A DNA stretch of 64,000 nucleotides from ATX-6F1 sp943369485 (GTDB taxonomy: Bacteria; Cyanobacteriota; Cyanobacteriia; PCC-6307; Cyanobiaceae). The stretch lies in NCBI GenBank assembly GCA_943369485.1, contig CALRNH020000016.1, positions 1-64,000 of the forward strand. Direction: 5' to 3'. Below are positions 7,883-16,372 of this stretch, in pieces (within the stretch, counting starts at the first letter, position 1; every line of letters starts with the position of its first letter). The position numbers and the translations under genes were made by a program. The notes under the pieces were generated by a model. That model was not told the origin of the DNA. It saw only the letters and a program-made list of their open reading frames with translations, and did not search any database.

Positions 7883-8809
7883 TTGAGCACTCGATACGCT
7901 AGCCGCAGTTGCGCCGGCCCACCAGCCGCTCCTGGCCTGATCCCACTGCCGTGGTCAGCTGTTCTTGGTCCCAAGGGAGGCCGATCGCTCTCCAGCCGTC
8001 TGGCCCGCTGGGGAGTGGCGATCGTGCTGCTCTACGCCCTGGTGGCCCTGCTGACGCCGCTGCTGGTGCACCTCGGTGCCCTTGCTGATCCCAATGCCGG
8101 CCTGGAGAACCCGGTCAATGCCGCCCCCAGCTGGGCCCATTGGTGCGGGACCGACCGACTGGGACGCGATGTAGGTGTGCGCACCCTCGCGGGCAGCGGG
8201 GTGGCGCTGCAGGTGGTGGCCCTGGCCCTCGTGCTGGCACTGGTGATCGGAGTGCCGCTGGGGATGCTCAGTGGCTACCTGGGGGGGCCGGTGGACCGCG
8301 TGCTGGTGCTCGTGATGGACACCCTTTACACCCTGCCGGTGCTTCTGCTCTCGGTGGTTCTGGCCTTTCTGCTCGGCCGGGGCCTGCCCAATGCGGCCGC
8401 TGCGCTGTGTGTGGTCTACGTGCCCCAGTACTTCCGGGTGGTGCGCAATCAATCGGCCCAGGTGAAGGCGGAGCTCTACATCGAGGCGGCCCAGTCGCTC
8501 GGGGCGGGGCCGCTGTGGATCATCCGGCGCTACCTGCTGCGCAATGTGATCACGTCGGTGCCGGTGCTGCTCACCCTCAATGCCGCCGATGCGGTGCTGA
8601 TCCTGGGGGGGTTGGGCTTCCTGGGGCTGGGCCTGCCCGAATCCATCCCCGAGTGGGGCAGTGATCTGCAGCAGGCGCTCACGGCGCTGCCCACGGGCAT
8701 CTGGTGGACGGCCCTGTTCCCGGGGCTGGCGATGTTCATCCTTGTGCTGGGTCTCTCGTTTCTGGGGGAGGGGTTGGAGGATTGGTTGAACAGATCTACC
8801 AAAACATAA
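7883..8809 (+). CDS. ABC transporter permease, DppC/OppC family
   Basis: A membrane protein with five to six transmembrane helices and the classic BPD_transp_1 signature: CGTDRLGRDVGVRTLAGSG after the first periplasmic loop, the EAA loop EAAQSLGAGPLWIIRRYLLRN and the C-terminal GLGLPESIPEWG. It matches the DppC side of dipeptide/oligopeptide/nickel importers. No ATP-binding, DppB or solute-binding gene is adjacent, so its partners must lie elsewhere, as is common in cyanobacteria. The start is weakly defined: the TTG at 7883 is used, no ATG exists before the first helix, and an AAGGGAGG at 7973-7980 could serve a later start. Confidence 0.82.
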   Translation: MSTRYASRSCAGPPAAPGLIPLPWSAVLGPKGGRSLSSRLARWGVAIVLLYALVALLTPLLVHLGALADPNAGLENPVNAAPSWAHWCGTDRLGRDVGVRTLAGSGVALQVVALALVLALVIGVPLGMLSGYLGGPVDRVLVLVMDTLYTLPVLLLSVVLAFLLGRGLPNAAAALCVVYVPQYFRVVRNQSAQVKAELYIEAAQSLGAGPLWIIRRYLLRNVITSVPVLLTLNAADAVLILGGLGFLGLGLPESIPEWGSDLQQALTALPTGIWWTALFPGLAMFILVLGLSFLGEGLEDWLNRSTKT

Positions 8810-8837
8810 ATGGCGTTTAGAGACAGTGCAAAGTCCG

Positions 8838-11096
8838 TTAGGCTTGTGCAGGAATTGCACCAAGCCTGGTTAGCATAGGAAAATCGAGTGAGCGAAACTC
8901 ATTGAGATAAGACTTCAGTCCTTCAATTTGCCGTTGAGGGTCGCTGATCGCCTGCCCTGCTGCATCGGTCAGATGGCCATCAATCGCTCCAAGACCCATC
9001 AATACAAGGCCGGTGGCGGTGTCCTCATCGAGCTCCTGTTCGACCGTTTCCAGAACGAGAGCTTGGAGAGGAGAAAAAGCCAGGGCTCCAGCGGTTGCAG
9101 GCGCGACCAAAAAACCATAATTGTGCCCAGCTTGCATGAGATTGCGCAGTCTTCGATTCACCTCCAAGGCCATACTGGAGGCCTCAGAAGTGATGACGTT
9201 ATGCTGAAGTCCAATGCGCCCATGATGGATCAGTAGTGACACGATTGGCAGCAGCATATCAATGCTGTACCCCATAGCCATGCTGAGATCACCAAAGCTC
9301 CGGGGTTCCTCGGTCATCGCAGCTTCAATGAACATACATGCATCAGGGTCAAGCTTCAGCACGTCAAAACTGGTCGTGACTTGGTAATCACACTCCCTCT
9401 CCCTAGCAGTAAGGATGAATACAAGTTCAGAAACAGCGTGGTTGCGCTGGCTTTCACTCAAATGCGTCGGCCCCTTGACGAATATGTCTCGCCGGAATGA
9501 CTGGTTGATCGCAAGATCAAAGAGGGCTTCACGCATGGTGGGATGCGGCTCGGAAGTGAGCAGAGAGTTGCGGGGTTCCCCCAGCAGGGAAGTGAATTGC
9601 TCTGGGAGGGTGGCGGAACCCACATAACTGAATTTGTACCTTTGCGCGCGGGAATGCATGTCCGCAACGTAAAGCGGCTTCCAGTGATCCGATCCATACT
9701 CGCCCAAGAGGTAGGCGTTGTTGCGCTCGGCTTCTATCTCATGGAGTTCTGCCGCCAGATGGGGAAGTTGGCGACGGAGGGGTTGGCTCACTCTTGCCAG
9801 CGCGCGCAACTTGTCGCCGGCCGTCCGCAACGCTTTCATTGGGGTGCTGGGCTGGTGAAGGTTCCGCTCCAGTCCAGCAAGCATGTTGAAAACGCTCCGT
9901 CCCAGCCATCCTGGATAGGTGTTGTAGGAGCAATAGAACAAACCAGCAGGTCGCAACACGGCGGAAGCCACCGAGAACATCGCGTGTTGTACTTCCTCAG
10001 ATACCCATGTAGCAATGCCATGGGCTACGACATAATCAAAACAAAGTGCAGAATCAGAGGGGCCTTGGAGAGGGGTTGTATCGTGCGACAGTGTGAGGAA
10101 ATCAGCCTCGAGGAAACGGACATTGCTGAGGCCCAATGCGTTAGCAAGCCACTGACTTTCAGCAACGTGACTAGGATGGAAATCAACCCCGACAAAGCTT
10201 CCCTCAGGGTAGGCCGCTGCCAAGATGCACAACCCGAAGCCAGTGCCACTTCCAAGGTCAAGATAGCGAAAGGCACTACCCTGGCTAGATCGGGGTGGTC
10301 GTTGACCCTTGATCAGAGCAGCGAAATCAAGCCAGTTCGGTGCAAGCTCGCGGTGATAGCAATTCGTGTAAGCAGCTCCAGAGAAATAACCATGGTCCCA
10401 ACCGGAACCCGGAGTCGTGCGGGGCTCGTTGTCGACTATCCGTACCTGTGAGGAACGATCCTCTGGTGTCTGAGCTGCTGATGAATGTTCACTTACGACG
10501 TCGCTGCTTAGCGATGAAGGCTTGCGAGCAGTGACATTTAGACTGATCGGCACACCTTTAAGCTCAAGATTGCTGGTGTCATCAAAGATCTGGAACTTCT
10601 CAACTCTCGTCACCGTATCAAAACCAGCAACCTCCAAAAAGCGACGAAGAATGCCCTCGCTCAGGCCGGCATTGTGATAATCATAGGGGTCCATATGTCC
10701 ACCAAATATCATGCGTACCACCAGAAAGCGCTCCTCCTCGTTGAGATTTTGCTTGTCAAGGAACAGCTGGGCAAGCGTTTCGAGATCAGGGACACTGACG
10801 AACAACTTTCCGCCTGGCTTCAGTACCCGGTACCACTCGCGCAGCACGTCTTCAATTTCGCCCGCGTAATCGAAATGCTCCAGAACATGGGATGCATAGA
10901 TCTCTTCTAAGCTGTCAGTAGCAAAGGTGGAGAGGTCCTTAGCGTTGCCCACGTGGTCCACCGCAGGTCCAGGTAGGGCATTGAGCACTTCCCACCCATC
11001 CCGGCGACAGGTGCCACCAATGTGCAAGCGGCGGCCCGAGTCGATTTGCGCTGAACCCAAAGCAAACACCGAAAGCAAGGCCCAAGAATAAGGCAT
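8838..11096 (-). CDS. Two-domain SAM-dependent methyltransferase with regulatory domain
   Basis: A protein of about 752 residues. The first domain (to about residue 190) resembles the short methyltransferases of polysaccharide and glycosylation loci (RLHIGG, IYASHVLEHFDY, REWYRVLKPGGKLFVSVPD). After a Ser/Pro-rich linker comes a second class I methyltransferase with motif I YLDLGSGTGFG and GVDFHP, then a C-terminal MethyTransf_Reg-like region (about residue 480 on). The ATG at 11094-11096 is chosen; GTG/TTG starts nearer RLHIGG are possible. The acceptor is unknown. It is divergent from the TPR-glycosyltransferase gene. Base composition is lower in GC than flanking genes, suggesting acquisition with that neighbour. 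Confidence 0.75.
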   Translation of the reverse strand: MPYSWALLSVFALGSAQIDSGRRLHIGGTCRRDGWEVLNALPGPAVDHVGNAKDLSTFATDSLEEIYASHVLEHFDYAGEIEDVLREWYRVLKPGGKLFVSVPDLETLAQLFLDKQNLNEEERFLVVRMIFGGHMDPYDYHNAGLSEGILRRFLEVAGFDTVTRVEKFQIFDDTSNLELKGVPISLNVTARKPSSLSSDVVSEHSSAAQTPEDRSSQVRIVDNEPRTTPGSGWDHGYFSGAAYTNCYHRELAPNWLDFAALIKGQRPPRSSQGSAFRYLDLGSGTGFGLCILAAAYPEGSFVGVDFHPSHVAESQWLANALGLSNVRFLEADFLTLSHDTTPLQGPSDSALCFDYVVAHGIATWVSEEVQHAMFSVASAVLRPAGLFYCSYNTYPGWLGRSVFNMLAGLERNLHQPSTPMKALRTAGDKLRALARVSQPLRRQLPHLAAELHEIEAERNNAYLLGEYGSDHWKPLYVADMHSRAQRYKFSYVGSATLPEQFTSLLGEPRNSLLTSEPHPTMREALFDLAINQSFRRDIFVKGPTHLSESQRNHAVSELVFILTARERECDYQVTTSFDVLKLDPDACMFIEAAMTEEPRSFGDLSMAMGYSIDMLLPIVSLLIHHGRIGLQHNVITSEASSMALEVNRRLRNLMQAGHNYGFLVAPATAGALAFSPLQALVLETVEQELDEDTATGLVLMGLGAIDGHLTDAAGQAISDPQRQIEGLKSYLNEFRSLDFPMLTRLGAIPAQA

Positions 11097-11363
11097 CTTT
11101 GAGTGAGCACACGATCGACAAGACGGCAAACCACCACCAGCCAAGGCCCATCCCCACAAACAGTTTGTGAATCCTGGCCAAGATTGTTGCTACCTCTGAG
11201 TTTCAGGTAGACAAGAAGATCGCCACCAGATTCTCCATCACCGATATGATGGATCGACGGGTGGAACGAGAAATTCAAGGCAGACCCCAAAGGCAAGACC
11301 TTGAGGCCCTTTTCACGCTGCCACATGAACGGCTAAGCTAAATGCGGATAAGCCTAAGTGGCC
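11097..11363. other. Divergent intergenic region with no recognised gene
   Basis: This 267 bp separates the methyltransferase and the TPR-glycosyltransferase and should hold both promoters. On the minus strand one frame (about 11150-11326) reads PLGSALNFSFHPSIHHIGDG, which looks protein-like, but I could not assign it. It may be a remnant of a lost gene or chance. Confidence 0.4.
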
Positions 11364-13667
11364 ATGATCTCGATGAATGCAGACATCCCCTCGAGTAGTC
11401 AAGAATCGATTCAAGAAGCCAAAGAATTCATCAATCAAGGCGATTTTGTTCGAGCAGAAGAAATTTATCGAAACTTGATCAAACAGGATTGTGTTGATCC
11501 GCGTGTGTACTGCAATCTTGGCCTGCTCAGGGGTATTGCGGGAGCCCACCAGGAACAGCGGGAACTGCTTGAAAAGGCAATTACTTTAAATCCAGAATTT
11601 CCCGAAGCTCACCTCAATCTTGGCAACTACTATCTCCGTGCGGACAGATCCCATCAGTCGATCACATCATACAAAGAGGTGATCAGGCTGTCACCAGAAA
11701 TGGCAGAAGCCCACAACAATCTTGGCGTCGCACTCAGCAACACTGGCAGCTTTGATGAGGCCAGAGATGCTTTCGACAGGGCCATTGCCTTGAAATCTGA
11801 CTATGCCGACGCATGGTTAAATCGATGTCGGCTGCACTGCATGCGCGATGCTACAACCATAGCTGAAGCAGATTATGCCCAGGCCGTACGCTTACAGCCC
11901 GATGCTCCTTCTTTACTCAGGGTGATGGCTGAGGCGCTCCACTGCAGTGGTCAATTGGAGAAAGCCCTTGGCCATTACCAAGCCTTGGTGCAAGACGATT
12001 CAGATGATGCCAATCTACTAAGAAAATATGCAGAATGCCTGCGCATTCTTGGTCGTTCTGATGAGGCTGTTGAGCAATACTTTCACCTCCTATCTCTTGA
12101 TTCGAATAGTGCTGATGTTCTAGCTGAGTATGCCATGGCGCTGAATGATCTTGGCATGGTTCATGACGCGCTTGCTGTGCTGGACCAAGCCCTAGAGATC
12201 CAGTCGGACAATGTTCTCGCCATTAATTTTCAAGGTGTGCTGCTGCAAAACCTCGGGCTTACAAGTGAGGCCATCGCCCGATTTGAGCTTGCCCGTTCAA
12301 TTCTTCCCCAGCATCCGGGCGTGCTCGCCAACCTGGCCATGGCTCATCGCTACCAGGGGCAACTGGGCGAGGCCATCAACTGCTTCAAGAAGGCAATTGC
12401 TGCTGAGCCCACCAGGCTCGATCTCTATCATGGCCTACTCTTCACCTACTCCATCGGTGGTGCGGATCTGGCGAAACCGATGCTGGAGGTGGCCGACGAA
12501 TACTGGAATCTTGTTCGTCGAAAACACTCTGAGTCACGAGATGAGAAGTGGCTACAGCCGCAGCAAGTCCTTGGTTCTCGAATAAAAATCGGCTTTCTTT
12601 GCGCCGAGGTTGGGGAACATGTGGTGAGTGCTTTTTTGATAGCTTTTCTGCGTCATTACGATCGCCAGCGTTTTGAGGTGGAACTCATTTCTGTCTGTCG
12701 TCATTACAGCGAGCGAGCCATGAAGCTGGTGGATCTTGTCGACCACGCCTATAGCCTGCAAGGCATGAGTCTTCAGGCAGGACGAGAAGCCATCCAGAGC
12801 AGGGACTATCACATCATCGTAGAAACATCAGGCTTCACGAGAGCGACGGGAATTGAATACTTAGCTGAACGGTGCGCTCCCGTGCAATGCCATTACATCG
12901 GCTATCACGCGAGCACCGGCCTCGACACAATCGATTACTTCATCGGTGATGATGAAACCGTGCCAGAGGAGTTTGCTGAGCAGTTTCGTGAAAAGCTTTG
13001 GAGGTTGCCTCGCCCTTGGTTGGCTTTTGATCCATTCGTGCCTTTTCCAAAGGCAGAATCTCTCGCCACGAAGTCTATACCTGCGTTGGGCTCATTCAAC
13101 CAGTTTTCAAAGGTGCGGGATGAAACCCTATGCTGCTGGGCTGAAGCTCTCCATCAGACGCCAGATAGCATTTTGGTGTTGAAGGATCGATTGAGTGCTG
13201 ATTCTTTCATATGTGATCGAATCAAAAATTCTCTGGAGCAAAAAGGTATCGATCCTGCCCGTGTACATTTTTTAGAGCAAACAGTCAGCTGGGAACAGCA
13301 TCTTCAGCATTACAACATCCTTGATGTGGCTCTTGACACCACTCCATGGAGCAGCGCCACCACGGCCGTGGATGCAATGGCCATGGGGGTGCCGCTGGTG
13401 GCGATTCGGGGACAGTGCACCTCCGCTCGAATGAGCGCATCGCTGGTGAAGGGGCTGGGACATCCAGAGTGGGTGAGTGAAACTCCGGAGGAATTCGGAG
13501 CGATCGTGGCAAGGTTATGCAGTGATCTATTGAGCTTAAGAGGAGGAAAATATGAACGCCAGCAACAAATGCTTTCAAGCCCATTGATGAACCAACGTGA
13601 TCTTACCGAAGCGCTGGAGAGTGCGTTTATTTCTATGTTGAAACGCTTCTCGATGAAATCTCAGTAA
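11364..13667 (+). CDS. TPR protein with O-GlcNAc-transferase-like (GT41) C-terminal domain
   Basis: A 767-residue protein. Residues about 15-370 are tandem tetratricopeptide repeats (for example AEAHNNLGVALSNTGSFDEA and HPGVLANLAMAHRYQGQLGE). Residues about 395-765 resemble the SPINDLY/OGT catalytic half: IKIGFLCAEVGEHVV, HYIGYHASTGLDTIDYFIGD, LGSFNQFSKVRDETL and LDTTPWSSATTAVDAMAMG. The family moves a sugar from a nucleotide sugar to Ser/Thr of proteins. ATG at 11364 is used; GTG 11358 and ATG 11373 are alternatives, with no clear ribosome binding site. Clearly lower GC than flanking genes. It lies between a methyltransferase and tandem pilins, so pilin or surface protein glycosylation is a reasonable inference. 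Confidence 0.85.
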   Translation: MISMNADIPSSSQESIQEAKEFINQGDFVRAEEIYRNLIKQDCVDPRVYCNLGLLRGIAGAHQEQRELLEKAITLNPEFPEAHLNLGNYYLRADRSHQSITSYKEVIRLSPEMAEAHNNLGVALSNTGSFDEARDAFDRAIALKSDYADAWLNRCRLHCMRDATTIAEADYAQAVRLQPDAPSLLRVMAEALHCSGQLEKALGHYQALVQDDSDDANLLRKYAECLRILGRSDEAVEQYFHLLSLDSNSADVLAEYAMALNDLGMVHDALAVLDQALEIQSDNVLAINFQGVLLQNLGLTSEAIARFELARSILPQHPGVLANLAMAHRYQGQLGEAINCFKKAIAAEPTRLDLYHGLLFTYSIGGADLAKPMLEVADEYWNLVRRKHSESRDEKWLQPQQVLGSRIKIGFLCAEVGEHVVSAFLIAFLRHYDRQRFEVELISVCRHYSERAMKLVDLVDHAYSLQGMSLQAGREAIQSRDYHIIVETSGFTRATGIEYLAERCAPVQCHYIGYHASTGLDTIDYFIGDDETVPEEFAEQFREKLWRLPRPWLAFDPFVPFPKAESLATKSIPALGSFNQFSKVRDETLCCWAEALHQTPDSILVLKDRLSADSFICDRIKNSLEQKGIDPARVHFLEQTVSWEQHLQHYNILDVALDTTPWSSATTAVDAMAMGVPLVAIRGQCTSARMSASLVKGLGHPEWVSETPEEFGAIVARLCSDLLSLRGGKYERQQQMLSSPLMNQRDLTEALESAFISMLKRFSMKSQ

Positions 13668-13713
13668 ACTCTAAAAGTTCTGCCCATCAATGAAATCAGC
13701 ATAGACGACAAAA

Positions 13714-13735
13714 AAGGCGGGCATTGGCCCGCCTT
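13714..13735 (-). terminator. Rho-independent terminator between convergent genes
   Basis: A perfect 9-bp stem (AAGGCGGGC / GCCCGCCTT) with an ATTG loop. On the minus strand it is followed by a six-T run (complement of 13710-13715), so it fits as terminator for the pilin gene ending at 13760. It may also stop the plus-strand glycosyltransferase transcript. Confidence 0.85.
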
Positions 13736-13759
13736 GGTAAAATCTGTGTTTACGAGAAT

Positions 13760-14197
13760 TCAAGTAAATGCACAATTAAGAGTGCCTGCGGGTCCGACAG
13801 TAACTGTTACAGTACCAACTGTAGATCCAAGTGTAGCGGTAAGACAACGTACTCCGCTCGCTCCAGCAGCGAATGTAGCTGATATCGTTCCACCGCTGGT
13901 GTTGCAGGTCACCTTTGAATTACCCGCAGTCAGCGGAGCAACGCCAACACCTCGGGAAGATACAAAAACCGCACATTCTTTACCAAGGCCCAAAGCTTCT
14001 CCGATGGCTGCACCAGCAGCTGCCGCATTACGTGCCTGTAAATACCTAGGCAAGGCCACCGCAGCAAGAATACCAATCACTGCCACGACAATCATCAATT
14101 CCACAAGAGTAAAGCCTTTGTGGAATCGCGTATTATTCTTACGCAGGGAGGATAGGAGGGCTAGCTGGAGGTTTGCTTTGATAATAGAAGGAATCAT
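13760..14197 (-). CDS. Type IV pilin (PilA-like)
   Basis: A 145-residue prepilin. The leader ends NTRFHKG and cleavage would precede FTLVELMIVVAVIGILAAVALPRYLQARNAA-type helix (residues about 25-55, Glu+5 present). The head domain has Cys pairs (KECAVF, KVTCNTSG, GVRCLT, LNCAFT). It is a close paralogue of the gene at 14667-15089, with an almost identical helix. The ATG at 14195-14197 gives a leader similar to that of the paralogue; an open frame further upstream is the tail of a degenerate copy. It ends before a strong terminator. Likely a structural subunit of the pilus fibre used for twitching, adhesion or DNA uptake. Confidence 0.88.
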   Translation of the reverse strand: MIPSIIKANLQLALLSSLRKNNTRFHKGFTLVELMIVVAVIGILAAVALPRYLQARNAAAAGAAIGEALGLGKECAVFVSSRGVGVAPLTAGNSKVTCNTSGGTISATFAAGASGVRCLTATLGSTVGTVTVTVGPAGTLNCAFT

Positions 14198-14212
14198 AAG
14201 CTTGAAAATCAG

Positions 14213-14465
14213 CCAGCCAAAAGCCGAGCGAACTTTACGTCCTTTCCCAACTGTAACAGTGGCCGTACTGGTTGTCAATCCAAGTATTGCCGAAAGGCAA
14301 TGAACCCGGATCGCCAGCGGCAAGCGTAGATGAAATCATTCCTCCGCTAGTGTTCCAAGAGACCTTACTGTTGACACCAAGGGTTGGAGCAACTCCCAAA
14401 CCACCCAAAGCCCGTAAGTCAGAACACCACTTGGCAAGGCCAAGAACTTTTACCGCGGCTGAACC
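14213..14465 (-). pseudogene. Degenerate type IV pilin copy lacking its N-terminus
   Basis: Between two intact pilin genes the minus strand carries a third, ruined copy. One frame reads GSAAVKVLGLAKWCSDLRAL then GLGVAPTLGVNSKV, matching the head domain of the intact paralogues. Near 14310 (GATCCGGG) the homology jumps to another frame, RVHCLSAILGLTTSTATVTV, and ends at a mutated CAFS-type tail without a stop. The prepilin leader and helix are absent, so it cannot be a functional pilin. Confidence 0.75.
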
Positions 14466-14562
14466 ATCACGAAAGCAATTCGAGCCAAAAAACAGCAAAG
14501 CTAAGTTAAAGCAACAAGAATGCAAATCAATGCAATCAAGATCTTTAAATCAAACAAAGAAA

Positions 14563-14579
14563 AGCCTCCATTGGAGGCT
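14563..14579 (-). terminator. Rho-independent terminator downstream of pilin
   Basis: Stem AGCCTCC / GGAGGCT with a 3-nt loop. On the minus strand it is followed by TTTTCTTTG, complement of 14555-14562. It lies about 90 bp after the stop of the pilin at 14667-15089 and probably ends that transcript. Confidence 0.7.
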
Positions 14580-14614
14580 GCTTCTCTGCTTACCAACTGA
14601 ACCGAACTGACCAA

Positions 14615-14660
14615 GGCAAGCTGAACTTTGATCTCGTGGTTTCGCAAAGTTCAGCTTGCC
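14615..14660. repeat. Perfect 16-bp inverted repeat after the pilin stop
   Basis: GGCAAGCTGAACTTTG and CAAAGTTCAGCTTGCC are perfect reverse complements separated by 14 nt. The hairpin begins 7 bp after the pilin stop codon. There is no T run directly after it, so it may be an mRNA-stabilising 3' stem-loop rather than a terminator; the terminator at 14563-14579 lies just beyond. Confidence 0.8.
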
Positions 14661-14666
14661 GTTTAA

Positions 14667-15089
14667 TCAGCTGAAAGCACAGCCAAGGGTGCCGCCGCCA
14701 CCAACAGTAACGGTAGCCGTAGTAGAAGTTGAACCGAGTGTTGCGGTAAGGCAACGCACACCAGTGGCCCCAGCGCCAAACGTCGCAGCAATGGTTCCTC
14801 CACTCGTGTTGCAGGTGACTTTTGTGTTGCCTCCAGTGAGCGGAGCGACGCCCACGCCACCCGAAGCCACAAACACAGCACATTCCTTGGCGAGGCCAAG
14901 AGCTTCCCCAACAGCGGCACCTGCAGCGGCAGCATTACGCGCTTGCAGGTACTGGGGCAAGGCCACGGCAGCGAGAATGCCGATCACGGCCACCACAATC
15001 ATCAGTTCCACCAAGGTGAAGCCCTTGGCGAGGCCTTTGCGCTGCTTGCTGAGGGTGCGCAGCAGGGCGAGTTGGGTCTTGGCGTTCAT
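14667..15089 (-). CDS. Type IV pilin (PilA-like)
   Basis: A 140-residue prepilin: basic leader of about 22 residues ending GLAKG, then FTLVELMIVVAVIGILAAVALP (Glu+5 present) and a compact head domain with four Cys (KECAVF, KVTCNTSG, GVRCLT, LGCAFS) likely paired as disulfides. It is nearly the same as the pilin at 13760-14197, indicating recent tandem duplication. Start at ATG 15087-15089. The gene is followed by a long hairpin and a terminator, the pattern of a strongly expressed monocistron. A long upstream gap may hold its promoter and a long leader. Confidence 0.9.
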   Translation of the reverse strand: MNAKTQLALLRTLSKQRKGLAKGFTLVELMIVVAVIGILAAVALPQYLQARNAAAAGAAVGEALGLAKECAVFVASGGVGVAPLTGGNTKVTCNTSGGTIAATFGAGATGVRCLTATLGSTSTTATVTVGGGGTLGCAFS

Positions 15090-15680
15090 GGTTGAAGTGC
15101 GACTGAAAAAAGACTAGGTGGTCTTGGGCTTCCTGCCGAGAGCGTTCATGTTGAAGCATCTGGCTGGATGAGCAACTCCATTATGGGAGTGGATCGGCTG
15201 CCGCGCAACCGGTCTTGTGCCTTGGGCAAGGCCAGCTCTGATCAGCTGCTTGGGGGGAAGTTGGCCTCTTACGGGTACCTTCACGGCCAAGAGCTTGATT
15301 TCTTTCATCGCTCTCTCAGCTTTCTTTAAGGTTCCCCAGGCGCCTATCGGGCCTATCCCGACTGCGGAGGCTCCCGTGGGTCTGTTGGCGCACGGAAAGC
15401 CCTGCCTCCAGAGGCCAGCTGGGTGGCGCGTCGAGGCCTTGCCCGTGCTCCAGGACAACCCTGGGCGACAAAGGGAACCAGAGCCGCTCATTCGGCGGCC
15501 GGTGGCCTACGGAGGTTGGGTGGAGAGGCTGGACGTTGCTGGTTTTGGTCCTGGCCAGCGATCATCATGGGCCGCTCGGTGGCCGTGATCTGGCAGGAAT
15601 TCCGTAGCCAGGACAAACGGCATGGATGACAGATTGACCCTAGGGATGGCCAAGGCTCCGCAGCGATTCCCCCCTCCTCT
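15090..15680. other. Gene-poor stretch upstream of the pilin
   Basis: About 590 bp with no gene I can support. A minus-strand frame beginning ATG at about 15310 (MKEIKLLAVKVPVRGQ, 64 codons, ending at 15114) is open but unrecognised. The GC-rich half (15330-15430) can form several short stems but matches no riboswitch consensus I know. Promoter and leader sequences for the pilin at 14667-15089 should be here. Confidence 0.4.
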
Positions 15681-16312
15681 TCACACGGGGATCAACTCCA
15701 GCGCAGCCTCAGCACCATCCACGGCTCCGGAGATCAGCGGGCGATTGGGACTGGCCAGCACCTCGCCCTGTTCCACGGCCAGGGCAAGGGCCAACAGGTC
15801 AGTGTCCGTGATCTGGTTGGAATCGAGCAAGGCAGGCAGAGACCCCTGGGGGAGCTCCAGCAGGCTCGGCGATTCCGGCCAGAACTGATGCCGTGGATGG
15901 CCCACGAGTTGCAGCAGCAGGGATGAGACCATCGCTGGAGTGCCTGGGGCATTGGGGTAACGGGGATGGCCAGGGATCCGAAACACGTCGTTCTGGGTCA
16001 GGGCGCAACTGGCCCATGGTTGTTCGTCACGGGCGGCAAACCACTGGAGGCAGGCCCCATGGTGGACATGCCTTGGGTCCCGCAGGGCGTCCACCAGCTC
16101 CAGATCCACAGGGGCACCCTTCCGGCGAAGGGGCAACAGGGGAAGCCATGGCGGCTGGCTGGCCGAGCGCCCCTGGGGGCCAATCCCCTGGGTTGGGACA
16201 GGGCCTGACGCGCGAGACCGCTGATCACCGCTCCGATCGGCTGGCGGCGCTGACGGGCCATCACCTTGGCGGCCGCCAGGATGTCGTCATCCAGGCTCAA
16301 GGTGGTGGGCAT
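15681..16312 (-). pseudogene. Fused, frameshifted vapBC toxin-antitoxin remnant
   Basis: The 5' part codes a VapB-type antitoxin: MPTTLSLDDDILAAAKVMAR followed by IGAVISGLARQAL. At a C4 run near 16140-16144 one base appears missing; restoring it gives GFPLLPLRRKGAPVDLELVDALRD, a typical VapB C-terminus. That end then runs directly into the middle of a PIN-domain VapC toxin (RHVHHGACLQWF, ASCALTQNDVFRIPGHPRYP, TDTDLLALALA). The toxin's own start and first catalytic Asp (LLDVN-type motif) are deleted, and the later TFDR-type Asp is Asn (SPNR). It should be inactive as an RNase. Known for the family: VapC is an Mg-dependent RNase neutralised by VapB. Confidence 0.7.
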
Positions 16313-16372
16313 CAGATGCGGAGCATCAGGTCTCAACAGGCTTGATCAACCATCTGGCTCAGCCCCGCACCC

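Noticed and set aside
8840..8867. AGGCTTGTGCA / TGCACCAAGCCT inverted repeat between dppC-like and methyltransferase genes
   Set aside because: It lies within the last codons of the methyltransferase, has a bulge and lacks a T run, so it is not a convincing terminator.
15330..15430. Possible structured RNA upstream of the pilin
   Set aside because: Several short stems can be drawn but no riboswitch or ncRNA consensus fits; covariance would be needed.
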